Source of the DNA: Amphibalanus amphitrite
Taxonomy: Eukaryota; Arthropoda; Thecostraca; Balanomorpha; Balanidae
Assembly: GCF_019059575.1 (NCBI RefSeq)
Contig: NW_024882877.1
Coordinates: 1-64,000, forward strand
Direction of reading: 5' to 3'
DNA length: 64,000 nucleotides
Under the pieces are notes generated by a model, which saw only the letters and a list, made by a program, of their open reading frames with translations, was not told where the DNA came from and searched no databases. This document shows positions 33,401 to 43,200 of this stretch, piece after piece. The position numbers and the translations under genes were made by a program. Position 1 is the first letter of the stretch; each line of letters begins with the position of its first letter.

Positions 33401-36400
33401 GACCCGGTCGAGGAGGAGTACGCGCCCAATTACTACGCCGTCATCCGGCGGCCGATGGACCTCAACAAGCTGGAGAGCAGGCTCGACGCTGGCGTCTACC
33501 AGACGCGCGAGGCGTTCGAGGCCGACTTCAAGCTGATCGTGGACAACTGCAAACTGTACAACGGCCTGGAGAACGGTGAGGCGAATGGTGTGGGGCGTGA
33601 TTTTATTGAGGTTAGGGAATGTATGTTTTGCTAATGGGTTTGTACAAGTTAAGTTTTGCGTGTTTGGTGGGATTAAACTAGCCTCAGTCCCGCCTGCCAT
33701 GCCTTTTCGACAGGATCGGTGACTGCTTTGGGGACTGGTTTGTGGGATTCTTAGTCTTGTTCTGTGTGAGAGTGTTTTATATGACTCCTTATACTTTGTA
33801 TATTTTGCTTTGACGCAGAAGTTGAAGGATGCCAATGCGAACGCGTGTATCTCTAGCCCATCAGTCCATTATGTTGCCTGGTGAATTCCTGTCTCCTTGT
33901 TGAAGGCTGAGAAGTTTTCCTCTCAAGGTCCTGCCTAAAAGCCTTCATCTTGCGAATGTCCTCCATTCTCCTACGTTCAAGTAAGTCCACTATCTCCAGA
34001 TATATGACAAGATTTGTAGCATGTATTGTCATATGAAAATGTGTTACCTGGTGTGTTGGTGCATTTTATTTTTCGTAAGAGCTGTTCAGCTTTCCATGCC
34101 TGCATCTAGGCGCATTTAGCGAATAACTGGCAGATTATTGCTGTTTAGAAATTCAAGAAGGCGAATTACGGATGAAAATGTCACGATATGTTTGTTGTAA
34201 ATGCGTTGACGTTGACTATCCCAATGTCAGTAGACTAGCCGCCACCGTCCGGTCTCAGCCGTCCCGCTGACAGCGCCGCCCCTCTCCCGTTGCAGAGTAC
34301 ACGGAGATGGTGGTGAACATTGAGCGCGAGTTCCGCAAGGCCGTCCACAAGTACCTGGATATTGAGGAGGAGGATGGCGAGGAGATACTTATCGACGTCT
34401 CCCAGGTGCAGTCCAAGCAGAGGCGCAACTCGCGCTCGCCACGACCGGCCACCTTCGCCGTCGGCAAGAAACGGGGCCGGAAACCCAAGGCGGCGGCCGG
34501 AGACGGCGTAGGCAAGGGCCGCGGAAGGAAGAAGAAGCAGCAGATGTTTATTGATTACAGTGATGATGAGCTGCTGAGCTCTCCGCGGTCCAAGCCGCCG
34601 ACGGCAGAGGATACCGAGAGGCTGTTTGATGACCTGTTAAAGACCACCTCGTCGCCGCCGCGCGTCTCTACACCGCCGAGAGCGGCTGAGGATCTGTCAA
34701 AGAAGAAGAAAAAGAGCAAGAGTCGTCCGCCGCCGGTGCCCGAGCCTGAGCCGGAGCCGGCTGAACCGCCGCCAGAGAAGGTCAAAAAGCCGGCCAAGGC
34801 TGCCAAGCGCGGCAGCAGCGGAGGCGCGGCGGCCGCCAAACGGGCGGCCGAGCGGCAGCAGTCCAAGCCGATAGACAGCGACGTCTCTGATATGGACGAC
34901 GACTCGTTCCATGACGGTCTGGCCGAGATGAGCTCTCGGCGGCGGGCGGGCCGCACCGCCGCGCCCCCGCCGCCCGCGGCCCCGGCGCCGCCCCCGTCTC
35001 CCCCGCCGCCCCCGCCGCCGCCGGCCGCCGCTGAGTCGGACGACGACGATGATGATGATGATAGCGAGAGCGGCTCGCCGAAGAAAATCATCGCCCAGGG
35101 TCGCATCTTCGCATCTAAAATGAGACGGAAGAAGGCCGCCGAGCGGCAAACTGCCCCTGCTAAACCGACGCCGCCCAAACCGCCCACGCCCAAGGCGGCG
35201 GCGCCCAAACCGTCGTCCCCCAAAGTGGCGCCGCCCCCGCCCAAGCCGGCCCGCCAGCCGTCGCCGGAGAAACAGCAGGCCAAGAGGGAGCGGAGTCGAC
35301 ATCGGTCTGATTCCGAGGAGCCCGACCGGCCGGGGACCAAGAACAAGGACAAGGGTAGCAAGCGGTCGAGATCGCAGAGCAAGGACAAGAAGGACAGTAA
35401 GCGGAAGAAGAGGAAAACGCACGGGAAGGAGAAGAGGAGTCACTCGCAGGCCAGCCCGGAGAAGGATGAAGATGAATTACTGGTGAGTACACGATCGATG
35501 CGGCTTAGTAGTAATTGGCTCGCTGCTCTAATTGACAGCTCAGTGGTAATTAGAGTCAATTAGTAGTGATGTGCATGTCGCGTCGGCGTGCGGCCGCTTG
35601 GGGTCAGGGGAGGATCGGATCACCAGGGGACCCTGAACGAGTAGCAGCTTTGGCGTGTCGTTTCATAGTCTTTTTTTTTACCCTACCATAGTGTAATGTT
35701 TAATGTAGATTATTAGGTCTGGCTCTGGAATGGGTTTAAAGTGAGACGACGCCTTATTGTTATTGCTTCAAGTCTCGGTGAAATGCTTATAGCGCTAACC
35801 ATAACTGATAGGATTAGACGTGCCAGCTAGTCTGTTCTCTGAATATCATGATTTATCGATGCTACACCTTTCTGGCGGATCTTGTCGAGCCTGAGAGGTA
35901 CCCAGCGCCCTCTGTTTTGACCGTCGACTGCGCCAAACACAGCGTGTTCCACTCCCTGTCCTACATGCTGAGTTCTCCTATCCCCCTGCTGTGGAGTCCC
36001 GTCGCTGAACCCCTCTTTCTCCGTGTTTCAGGCACCAGCCAGTCCCCGCCCGGCCACGTCTCCGTCGCCGGCCCGCTCGCCGCCGCCGCGGAGCGCCGAG
36101 CCGGAGCTGGACGATGACGAGTACGCCACGCTGCCCGAGCCACTGCCCGAGAGGCGCCGCTCCGAGTCTGGCTCCGACGCCGAGGACGAGCTCAAACCCA
36201 AGGAGAAACGCCGAGACCGCATCCGGCCGCAGGACATCATGCGACAGAAGAACGCATCGATGAAGGAGAGTTCTGACAGCAAACAGGCCAGCAAGCCGAA
36301 ACCGTTGTTCAACAGTAGATCCATCTCCAAAGAGGAGAACGCGAAATTAGGCGAGTTGATATCGCGGGTGCGTGAGTCGCGCGGTGGCGGTGCCACGCTG

Positions 36401-38914
36401 CTGTCCAATGGGCCTGGGCTGACGATGGGGAAGGTGCTGGGAGGGCTCTCGGACAGGGACAAGTCGGGAGAGGAGGTCTGGGAGGAGCTGGTTGGTAAGC
36501 GGCTGAAGGCAGAGCCGACGCTGCCGTCCCGACGGCGCAGTGCCGAAGATGACGAACCACTCCGGCTCATCGCCGAGCCGGAGGAGGGCCAGGAGCTTCC
36601 CGTGCTGAAGAAGACGGCCACGCCCAACCTGCGCGCGTGGTTCACCGCGTTCCGCTCCAAGAAGGACGCCGAGCCCACACCGCCGCCGACTCCGGCCCCC
36701 AAGGTGAAGAAGCCGCCTCCGACACCGCAGCGGGAGGAGACCAAGACGGTGAAGCCGCCGGCGACTCCCTCGGCGGCGTCCTCTTCGCCGAAGGAGGCAA
36801 CAAAGAAGACGGAGGCGACGAAGGACTCCGTCAAGGAGAAATCCCCTCCGGCCTCGCTGGCGTCGCCGGGGGCGTCTGCCTCGGCGTCCGCCGCCCGCGA
36901 GGAGCCTCCCAAGTCGGACTCGCCGTCGACGAGCAGTTGGAAGGCGCGCGCGGGCTCCCCACAGCCGCCCGGCCCGCCGCCCGATTTCCAGTATGATGAC
37001 GATGAGTTGGAGAAGGCTCGTCTCCAGGTGAAGGCCCGCGAGGCGCAGCGACTGGAGAGCGAGAAGCGCCGGCTCGAGTCTGCCAACTCGCAGTCCCCGG
37101 CGCACCCGGACGCCAAGTCGCCGTTCTACCAGACCAGCTCAGAGAGTGAGAAGTCACCCATGACGCCTGGTTACGGCGGCATCGTCTCGCCGGCGATGGA
37201 CTATCAAAAATCGCCGGCGTTCTCTCCCAAACAGCCGCCGACGGCTCCGTTCTCGGACGCGACCAAGTACAACGGCGGCGTGAAGCCCGGCTTCTACCAG
37301 GATATGACACAGAAGACGGCCAGTCCGGACAAGTCGCCGTACCGCCGGCCGGGATCCGTGGCCAGTACCCACTCTCCGGCGTCGGTGGCGGGCAGTCCCG
37401 CCTACCAGCCCAACAGCCCGCAGGTGGGACCGGCCGCCGCCGCCGCCTTCTCCGGATACTACGGCGGCGCGCACAAGGAGCTGGGGGCCAGCGCGGCGGC
37501 CAAGTCGGCCGGCCAGCTCATGTCGCCGCCGAGCCGGCCGGCCGGCCCGGGCCGCGTGGCGCCCACTCTGCCCAGCCCGGACCCGGCGGCTCTGCTGCAC
37601 GGCCGAACGACCGCCGACGATAAGCCCGGCTTCCCGTTCAAGAAGCGTGTGCAGGCCGACCTGGCGCTGGGCGGCGGTCAGGTGTACCAGCCGCAGTCTG
37701 CCGCCGCGCAGACACCCTACCAGCAGAACCAGCAGCCCACCCAGCAGCAGGCGCACAGCAAGTCGCAGCTGCCGACCGCCGCCGCCTACCAGCAGCTGCC
37801 CGGGAACCTGGGCAACATCTCACAGCTGGTGACACGGTTACCGCAGCAGCAGCAGCAGCACCAACAGCAGCAGCAGGAGGCTCGGGAGAAGCAGGAGGCG
37901 GTAGCGGCAGCTGCCGCTGCGGCGCAGAAGGAAGCAGCGGCGGCGGCTGAGGCGGCGGCCGCCCGGCAGCTGCTGCAGCGGCAGAAGGGCCAGCAGCTGG
38001 AGGCGCAGGTGCGGCTGATCCAGGAGCAGAAGCAGAAGCAGCAGAAACAGATGGCCGGCGAGCGGCAGCAGGCCGAGAAGCAGCAGCAGCAGGCCAGCAA
38101 GGCTGTCGAGCAGCTGCAGCAGCAGCAGCAGGCCGTCTCCACCGCCGGCATGTCGCCCAACAGCTGGAGCGCCAACTCCGTCTCCTACTTCAAACAGATG
38201 GCCAGTCCGCATATGCAGCTTTACCACCAGCAGCAGACGATGAAGGCGTTCCAGCAGCACCAGCAGCAGCAGCAGCAACAACAGCAGGAACAGCAGCAAC
38301 AGCAGCAGCCGCAGCCCCAGGCGCACCAGCACCAGACGCAGCCGCAGCAGCAGCAGCAGGGCGGCGCCGACGGCGGCGGGAAGGCCTCGGGCGGCGGGAA
38401 GACGCCGGCCGTCACCACCAGCTCGTCATCGGGTCTGAACCTGGGCGGTCTGGGCGGCCTGGTGCCCGGCGCCGGCTACAACCCGCTGCTGTCGTCCAGC
38501 TTCCAGGCGTCGCTGGGCGGCGGCACGTACCCGTACCTGGGTCTGGGCCAGTCGCGCTCGCCGCAGCCGGCGCACCAGAACTTCAACCAGGCGCACGCGT
38601 CGCTGTCGCAGATGGGCGGCCAGGCGCGCGCGGCGGCCGGCTCTCCGCACAGCTCGCAGGCCTCCTCGCTGCTGACGCCGTCGCCGTTCGGTGCGGCGGC
38701 GCGCGGCCACCCGCTGAGCTCGGAGACCATGTACCAGCAGTACTACCGGCAGCAGGAGGAGCTGCTGCTGCACCACCAGGCCGGCGCCGCCATGGCCATG
38801 GCCATGGGCGCGGCGGCCGGCGGCTATCCGCCCGGCTACCCGCACCTCTCGTCGCTGCGCCAGGCGCCCGGCTTCCAGCCGCCGGGGGGCGTGTCGCGCT
38901 CGCCGTTCTTCTAG
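27398..38914 (+). CDS. CECR2: CECR2-type bromodomain and DDT-domain chromatin remodelling subunit
   Basis: CECR2 partners ISWI ATPases in the nuclear CERF complex and reads acetylated histones (family knowledge). Exons: 27398-27486, 29326-29478, 29798-29932, 30120-30215, 30581-30769, 31015-31874, 32111-32782, 33313-33575, 34296-35482, 36032-38914 (TAG 38912-38914). All phases agree, giving about 2,174 residues plus a short missing first exon. That is longer than human CECR2 at about 1,480. Blocks in order (residues counted from 27400): [18 protein letters not shown] (4-21) and LVRLLQGC open the DDT region; [19 protein letters not shown] (99-117); the WHIM-like [12 protein letters not shown]...[15 protein letters not shown] (127-157); a region ending LKEDFLPEI; a Lys-rich linker; the bromodomain (about 735-845); AT-hook-like KKRGRKPK and GKGRGRKKK; poly-Pro and poly-Asp tracts; a Gln-rich C-terminus. 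The intron after 30769 appears to use a GC donor. Confidence 0.9.
27771..28648 (+). mobile_element. TTAA-flanked MITE, related family, in a CECR2 intron
   Basis: TTAA at 27771-27774 and 28645-28648 flank 17-base inverted ends TTAACCCTCGCCCGTAT. The tip resembles that of the other two elements (TTAACCC, then T or G, then CGCC). C runs lie near both ends (27831-27845 and 28619-28630). Internal sequence includes AGGTCAGGTCAATGACC and GGTCAGGTCAGGTCAACC, so the half-site theme is shared, but the body differs from copies 1 and 2. It lies between the first two recognised CECR2 exons and has no coding capacity. Confidence 0.75.
30581..30769 (+). CDS. CECR2: CECR2 exon ending at a GC splice donor
   Basis: The exon starts after CTCTCCACCGTCTGCAG and encodes [20 protein letters not shown], then [12 protein letters not shown], and ends [20 protein letters not shown]. 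This matches the human segment ending LSEDFLPEICNMIAQK. The next exon (31015, acceptor CCACCAACAG) requires phase 0. The only phase-0 exit nearby is CAG|GCGAGT, a GC donor with otherwise good consensus; nearby GT dinucleotides give the wrong phase. Its start is less certain, since in-frame acceptors also exist at about 30540 and 30553. Confidence 0.7.
33313..33575 (+). CDS. CECR2: CECR2 bromodomain exon
   Basis: This exon carries most of the bromodomain. It contains [20 protein letters not shown] (helix Z), [20 protein letters not shown] and [15 protein letters not shown] (ZA loop and helix A), and NCKLYN with the acetyl-lysine-binding asparagine. The domain continues in the next exon with [20 protein letters not shown]. 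The conserved YAPNYY and PMDL motifs are intact, so acetyl-lysine reading should be retained (inference). Confidence 0.92.
34296..35482 (+). CDS. CECR2: CECR2 exon with bromodomain end, AT-hook-like and acidic tracts
   Basis: After the last bromodomain helix come two basic motifs resembling AT hooks (KKRGRKPK and [10 protein letters not shown]), then a long disordered region. That region has alternating Lys-rich, poly-Pro (about 34965-35030) and poly-Asp (about 35038-35062) segments, ending in Arg/Ser/Lys repeats. The long minus-strand frames overlapping here are compositional shadows. Confidence 0.85.
36032..38914 (+). CDS. CECR2: CECR2 terminal exon, Pro/Ser/Gln-rich tail
   Basis: A single 2,883-base exon after TCTCCGTGTTTCAG encodes 960 residues and the stop. 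The first third is mixed Pro/Ser/Glu and contains a conserved-looking [20 protein letters not shown]. The middle has SPFY/SPAF repeats. From 37840 to 38360 there are glutamine tracts, interrupted by Ala-rich and coiled, charged segments. The tail ends GGVSRSPFF. Disorder and poly-Gln are typical of transcriptional cofactors. Confidence 0.88.
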   Translation, partial: APASPRPATSPSPARSPPPRSAEPELDDDEYATLPEPLPERRRSESGSDAEDELKPKEKRRDRIRPQDIMRQKNASMKESSDSKQASKPKPLFNSRSISKEENAKLGELISRVRESRGGGATLLSNGPGLTMGKVLGGLSDRDKSGEEVWEELVGKRLKAEPTLPSRRRSAEDDEPLRLIAEPEEGQELPVLKKTATPNLRAWFTAFRSKKDAEPTPPPTPAPKVKKPPPTPQREETKTVKPPATPSAASSSPKEATKKTEATKDSVKEKSPPASLASPGASASASAAREEPPKSDSPSTSSWKARAGSPQPPGPPPDFQYDDDELEKARLQVKAREAQRLESEKRRLESANSQSPAHPDAKSPFYQTSSESEKSPMTPGYGGIVSPAMDYQKSPAFSPKQPPTAPFSDATKYNGGVKPGFYQDMTQKTASPDKSPYRRPGSVASTHSPASVAGSPAYQPNSPQVGPAAAAAFSGYYGGAHKELGASAAAKSAGQLMSPPSRPAGPGRVAPTLPSPDPAALLHGRTTADDKPGFPFKKRVQADLALGGGQVYQPQSAAAQTPYQQNQQPTQQQAHSKSQLPTAAAYQQLPGNLGNISQLVTRLPQQQQQHQQQQQEAREKQEAVAAAAAAAQKEAAAAAEAAAARQLLQRQKGQQLEAQVRLIQEQKQKQQKQMAGERQQAEKQQQQASKAVEQLQQQQQAVSTAGMSPNSWSANSVSYFKQMASPHMQLYHQQQTMKAFQQHQQQQQQQQQEQQQQQQPQPQAHQHQTQPQQQQQGGADGGGKASGGGKTPAVTTSSSSGLNLGGLGGLVPGAGYNPLLSSSFQASLGGGTYPYLGLGQSRSPQPAHQNFNQAHASLSQMGGQARAAAGSPHSSQASSLLTPSPFGAAARGHPLSSETMYQQYYRQQEELLLHHQAGAAMAMAMGAAAGGYPPGYPHLSSLRQAPGFQPPGGVSRSPFF
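37840..38360 (+). repeat. CAG-rich poly-glutamine coding repeats
   Basis: Several CAG/CAA runs encode poly-Gln, with His, Glu and Ala interruptions. The longest are near 37843-37875, 38255-38310 and 38340-38360. They are in frame with CECR2 and likely polymorphic in length. Confidence 0.9.
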
Positions 38915-40026
38915 CGCCGCTGCCCGGCCTGGCCGGCGCCGTACAACTACCTGTGATACACCGCGTCGTCGTCGCCGCCGTCGTCGTCGTTTTCGTCGTT
39001 TTTATTTGTGTCCACTGTTGGTTCGCGGAGTGCCGCGAGCGTGTCATAATCAGGTTCGGCCACTCGTCGGGGGCGAGGCGCGATGATTTATCCAGGGAGG
39101 CTCTATGGGCGCAGTGAGCGGGTCTTCCCTGTCCCAAGTGCGTTGTGCATACATATAGTGTTTAGCAGAAGACGTGTGGAGCTTGTATATTGGTGGAAGC
39201 GTTTATGTGTGTGTCTGTGTGCGCGTGTGCGCAGAAGAACCAGTAGTTTGGTATGTGGTCCGTGTTGTCCGCCCGGTTGTTTTAGATCAGTATTGAGCTG
39301 TTTTACCGGCGCACGATTCTGTTCGGTTGGGTAGTGTGGACCGGCGCGCCTCTGCCGGTCGCCGGAGGCACTCACTCGCGGTTCACGCGCGTGCACCGAC
39401 CATGTTTAAAACCGACTTGACTCATGAGTGCGTGCGATCATCCCCATTGAGCGGTGTGAGTGGGGCGGCGGCCGGGCGCGCGCTGCCGGCCGGCCGGCCG
39501 CCGGTCGGTCTGTCCGCACGGGTAGATCTCATTGTCCCTGCCGGCGGCGACTCCGCGCAGAGCCTCCACCGCCACCGTGTACATATGCGGCCGATATATG
39601 CAACTGACAAAACTGTGCCGTCGTCAAGAGGTTTTTTACGATGTTATGTACGCATATAAAGCCAATATGTGTAGAGGCCATTTGTTTTTGTCGTGGCGGA
39701 GCCCGAGCGCGGTGCACTCGTCTCGCGTTGTTTTAGTGTTTTGTTCGGCGCGACGCGCGTTCAAGCCTGTGGCTCCTCTCTGTTCTCAGTCAGACGTTTA
39801 TTACATCTAGCATCACAGTTGGTTGCACATTCGCTATATGTTTTCGCAATAAAATCTCGCTACATGCCGTCAGTGCACTCCACGACTCTAGCCTACCACA
39901 CGCCGGGTATTGCCCAACAATTGCGTCCGCCGCGTAACACATCTTTGGTCGAATATCGAGGGCGGCCCGTCCACCGTGCGGTCCGGCGCCGCCCTCTGCA
40001 CCGGCGGCCGCCCAGTCGCGAATAAA
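38915..40026 (+). other. CECR2: CECR2 3' untranslated region with poly(A) signals
   Basis: No coding frame follows the TAG. AATAAA occurs at 39848-39853 and again at 40021-40026; the first is the more likely signal, about 930 bases past the stop. Minus-strand AATAAA signals for the convergent gene lie at 39797-39802 and 39001-39006, inside this same stretch. Confidence 0.5.
39797..39853. terminator. Overlapping convergent poly(A) signals
   Basis: Plus-strand AATAAA (39848-39853, for CECR2) and minus-strand AATAAA (39802-39797, for TMTC2, 415 bases past its stop) face each other. If both are used, the two mRNAs overlap at their 3' ends. Confidence 0.4.
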
Positions 40027-40216
40027 TAACGCCCCACACGAGCGGCCCAGTGGTCCTATGACGTCACAGGTCCAAAGGCAGCATCACAGTACCGTCCGCC
40101 GGCGCGGCGGGCAATCACAGGTCGGGGCGTCGCTCGGCCCCGCTCCCCACTCTCCCCTGTGGCGGCCGAGGCGTTCTCCGCCCCTCTCGCCACTCCACTG
40201 ACGGAGACTGCCCCTC

Positions 40217-43200
40217 TCATCGGCGCGTTCTGCCCTTCTTGCCGCCGGGCAGCAGGTGTCTTAGTTTCTGCAGATTCGTCTTGGTGATCTGTGGAGGACA
40301 GAGAAACGGTCAGCTCAGACAGATCGATGACGTGAGACGAAAACACTCAAAAGAATAAAAGAGCGTATTGACTATATGGTCAAACTGGCCTCTGGTATGT
40401 TCCCGATACCTACAATCGCGCATTTCCGTGATGGTGGATAGCAAGAACAGCTGAAAAAGCTGCATAAAGCTTTCAAGTCTGGATGCTGAGGGGCGTAATT
40501 AATCCATTCGATCCCCAGCTTAAGATCTGGGTACGTCAATTGAGGCCCTGTTGGCTGTTGCCTTCGTTTTCCGTCCTTCAGTTACCTGGTCATCTGGTTT
40601 GATGCGCAGCGCCTCAAGGTACGACTGTTCAGCCTCGGCCAGCTTCCCGTTGACGTGCAGCATCGCTCCCAGGTTCATATGACTGGTGGCCTCCTGAGGG
40701 AGTGGGGGAACGCTGTCAGAACGCGGCATCGAGGGGCACCTCTAGTCATACGGGATCACTGGCGAGAGGGCTCCATGAGTCAGCCCAGCAGACACGCGGT
40801 GGATGGATTGGGAACAGCTGGGTATGTCACATGAGTAGGCGGAAATAGTTCACGTAGGTACTCGGGAGCTGCTGATTCAGCGTACAGCTCATGCCTACTC
40901 GTATTACTTCTTATAAAAAAAAAGAGGACAAGTCACCTGGACAAGTGCGACTCCGACCTCAGGTTATTCCCCAGCCCAGTGACTACTGCCGGGTGGCCTG
41001 CCCTGTGTGGATGGACAAGCCGTGAGCGTTCCGCCCGAATCCACCCCCTTTCCCTCCATCGTTGCCTCCGACGTGCTTCTTCTCTTACATTGGGCCGGAG
41101 CCGGACGGCGATCCGGTAGTAGTGTTCGGCCTCCTCGTTGCGCGCCGCCTGGCGGAGAATGTTGGCAGCGTTGAACACCATCTCGTACTCGTGCGGCGCC
41201 AGTTCGGCCGCCCGCCGGTAGATGGCAGCAGCCTGCGTCAGCCGCTCCCCGTCCGCCAGGTGCTGGCCTGTGAATGAAAAAAGGAGATATTTAGCTTACA
41301 TGTTCGGAATTAAAGCGAGTCGGGGATTCACTCCACATCATGAGTTCAGCATTAGGCGGGGACCTGGGGAAGCTACACTGTCGAGCTGGCCGGAAGGTTA
41401 CCTCACGTCGAGCCGGAAGGCTACCTCAGCAGCAATAAGCAAGCGGGCGCCCTTGCTAGGGCGGGTGTAACCGTAAGCCTGGCCTCAGGCGTCCCATCAG
41501 CCCAGCCAAGCATCAAATAAGTCTTCTTCCATTATCAGGACATGACCAACCCTTCCTTGTAGTCACCCACTGGTGTGAGCCCAACCACAGGGTGCTCGCC
41601 CAGACCAATGTCTCCCCGAATTCCTATCATCCTTCCGGCCCTGAAATGGTCTTGTCAGACCGAAAGAGCATACATAACCCAACAAAACAAACAAAAAAGT
41701 TATCCCCTCCCCAAGCCACGGATGACCGTAAGCAGTAAGGACGACTTAGTCGCTTGCTCATTGGAAAGGGTGAATAAAACTAAATAACTAACATGAAACA
41801 TTTACATCCGGCCGTCGACAAAGCTGTCGTAAACCCGTTCGGAGCTCGTGTATTCTGACATTCAAATACGTTTTAGGCAAACACATTTTAAAACTGAGTC
41901 AAAAGTTTGGCCGTTTGGATATCGGGCAGTATCGTCTGGCGTTTTTCGCCCGGAGGGAGTGACATCAGTCGTGCCTACCGCAACAGGCAGTTGCATGACT
42001 GACAGCCCGACACGATAGCTGAATTCGGTGACGGTGAGCGGCAGACGCCCTTTCGGTCGATTGAGAGGGAGGGCAAAGTGGTCGGTCGCTCGAAGCACTG
42101 AAGCCGGAATACCATCTTTGGTTCAGTCGGTCGCTTTAGCCTAATGAAGTGGTTGGTCTGTCAATTCTGCCGGTTGGTCGATTGGTGAACCGTCAATCTG
42201 AAAGCTGGCAGGTCGGTCGGTCGTTACAGTAGGCTAGTAGGTCGGTCGGGCGGTCGTTCTGATAGTGGTCCTCCGCCTCGATTTGCAGGTTGATGGTCGT
42301 TCAGACTTCAGAAGGTCGTTCTATCGTTCGTACTTACTTACTCCTCGGCGACAGCTTTGTCGACGGAACGGGAGCCGAAGATCCGCCTCCATGCCGTCTC
42401 CGCTCCTTCCAACGCGCAGACGTCGGCCAGGGTTCGACGAGACACCGTCCCGCACGCGACCTGGCACGACATCCTCCCACGGAGGCCGCAGAGGCCCGAT
42501 CTCGCGATCCAGCCCGGCCTCAGACCGACACGGGCCATCCTCCCGACTTCCGCTTCTCCTGGGTTTGGCTTCCTGGCATCGTCAGTTTCCATCTTGAATT
42601 TGAGTAGTTGCTGGAAGTCGGAAGCCGAGAGGACGATCCTGCTGGTAGCGGGCGCGCCAGTGCCCGCCAGCCGGTCTGCCTTCTCGTTGACCTCCACGCC
42701 AGCGTGGCCTGAATTCCTGAAGTAGAGCCAGGTGATGCGCCTGTCTGTCCACCATTCAGGGGGCGAGACGCCGCCCTCCAATGTCCGCAGGAGAGACTGC
42801 GAGTCAGTGGCGACGACGATGTGCTGACAGTCGGGTAGGAGCTGATTCAGGGCGTTTAGTCCAACAGTGACGGCCTCCGTCTCAGCCCGCATGCTCGAGA
42901 GCACGAGCCGCGTAGCTCCCGATACGCTTTGGGTGAGTTCAGCCGAGCGGATGAAGCAGCCCCAGCCGCTCCGGGGAAGGGGCTCCCGGATGACTGATCC
43001 GTCGGTGGCCAGCAGCGCGTCGCCCTCGGACATCAGCTCCTCGGTTATGTTCTATCGTTCGTCTGTCGGTTGGTCCGTCCTGAGCGTTTGAGTGGTCGGT
43101 TATGTTACCCGGTCGGCCAGTTACGCTAACCAGGTGGTCGGTTGGTCGGTTACGGAGCCTCGGACGGTTTACATATCCTTGGTCGGCTATGTCGATTTGG

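Noticed and set aside
36028..37116. 362-codon minus-strand frame, with similar frames at 34555-35388 and 37154-37756
   Set aside because: All are shadows of the GC-rich CECR2 coding exons on the plus strand.
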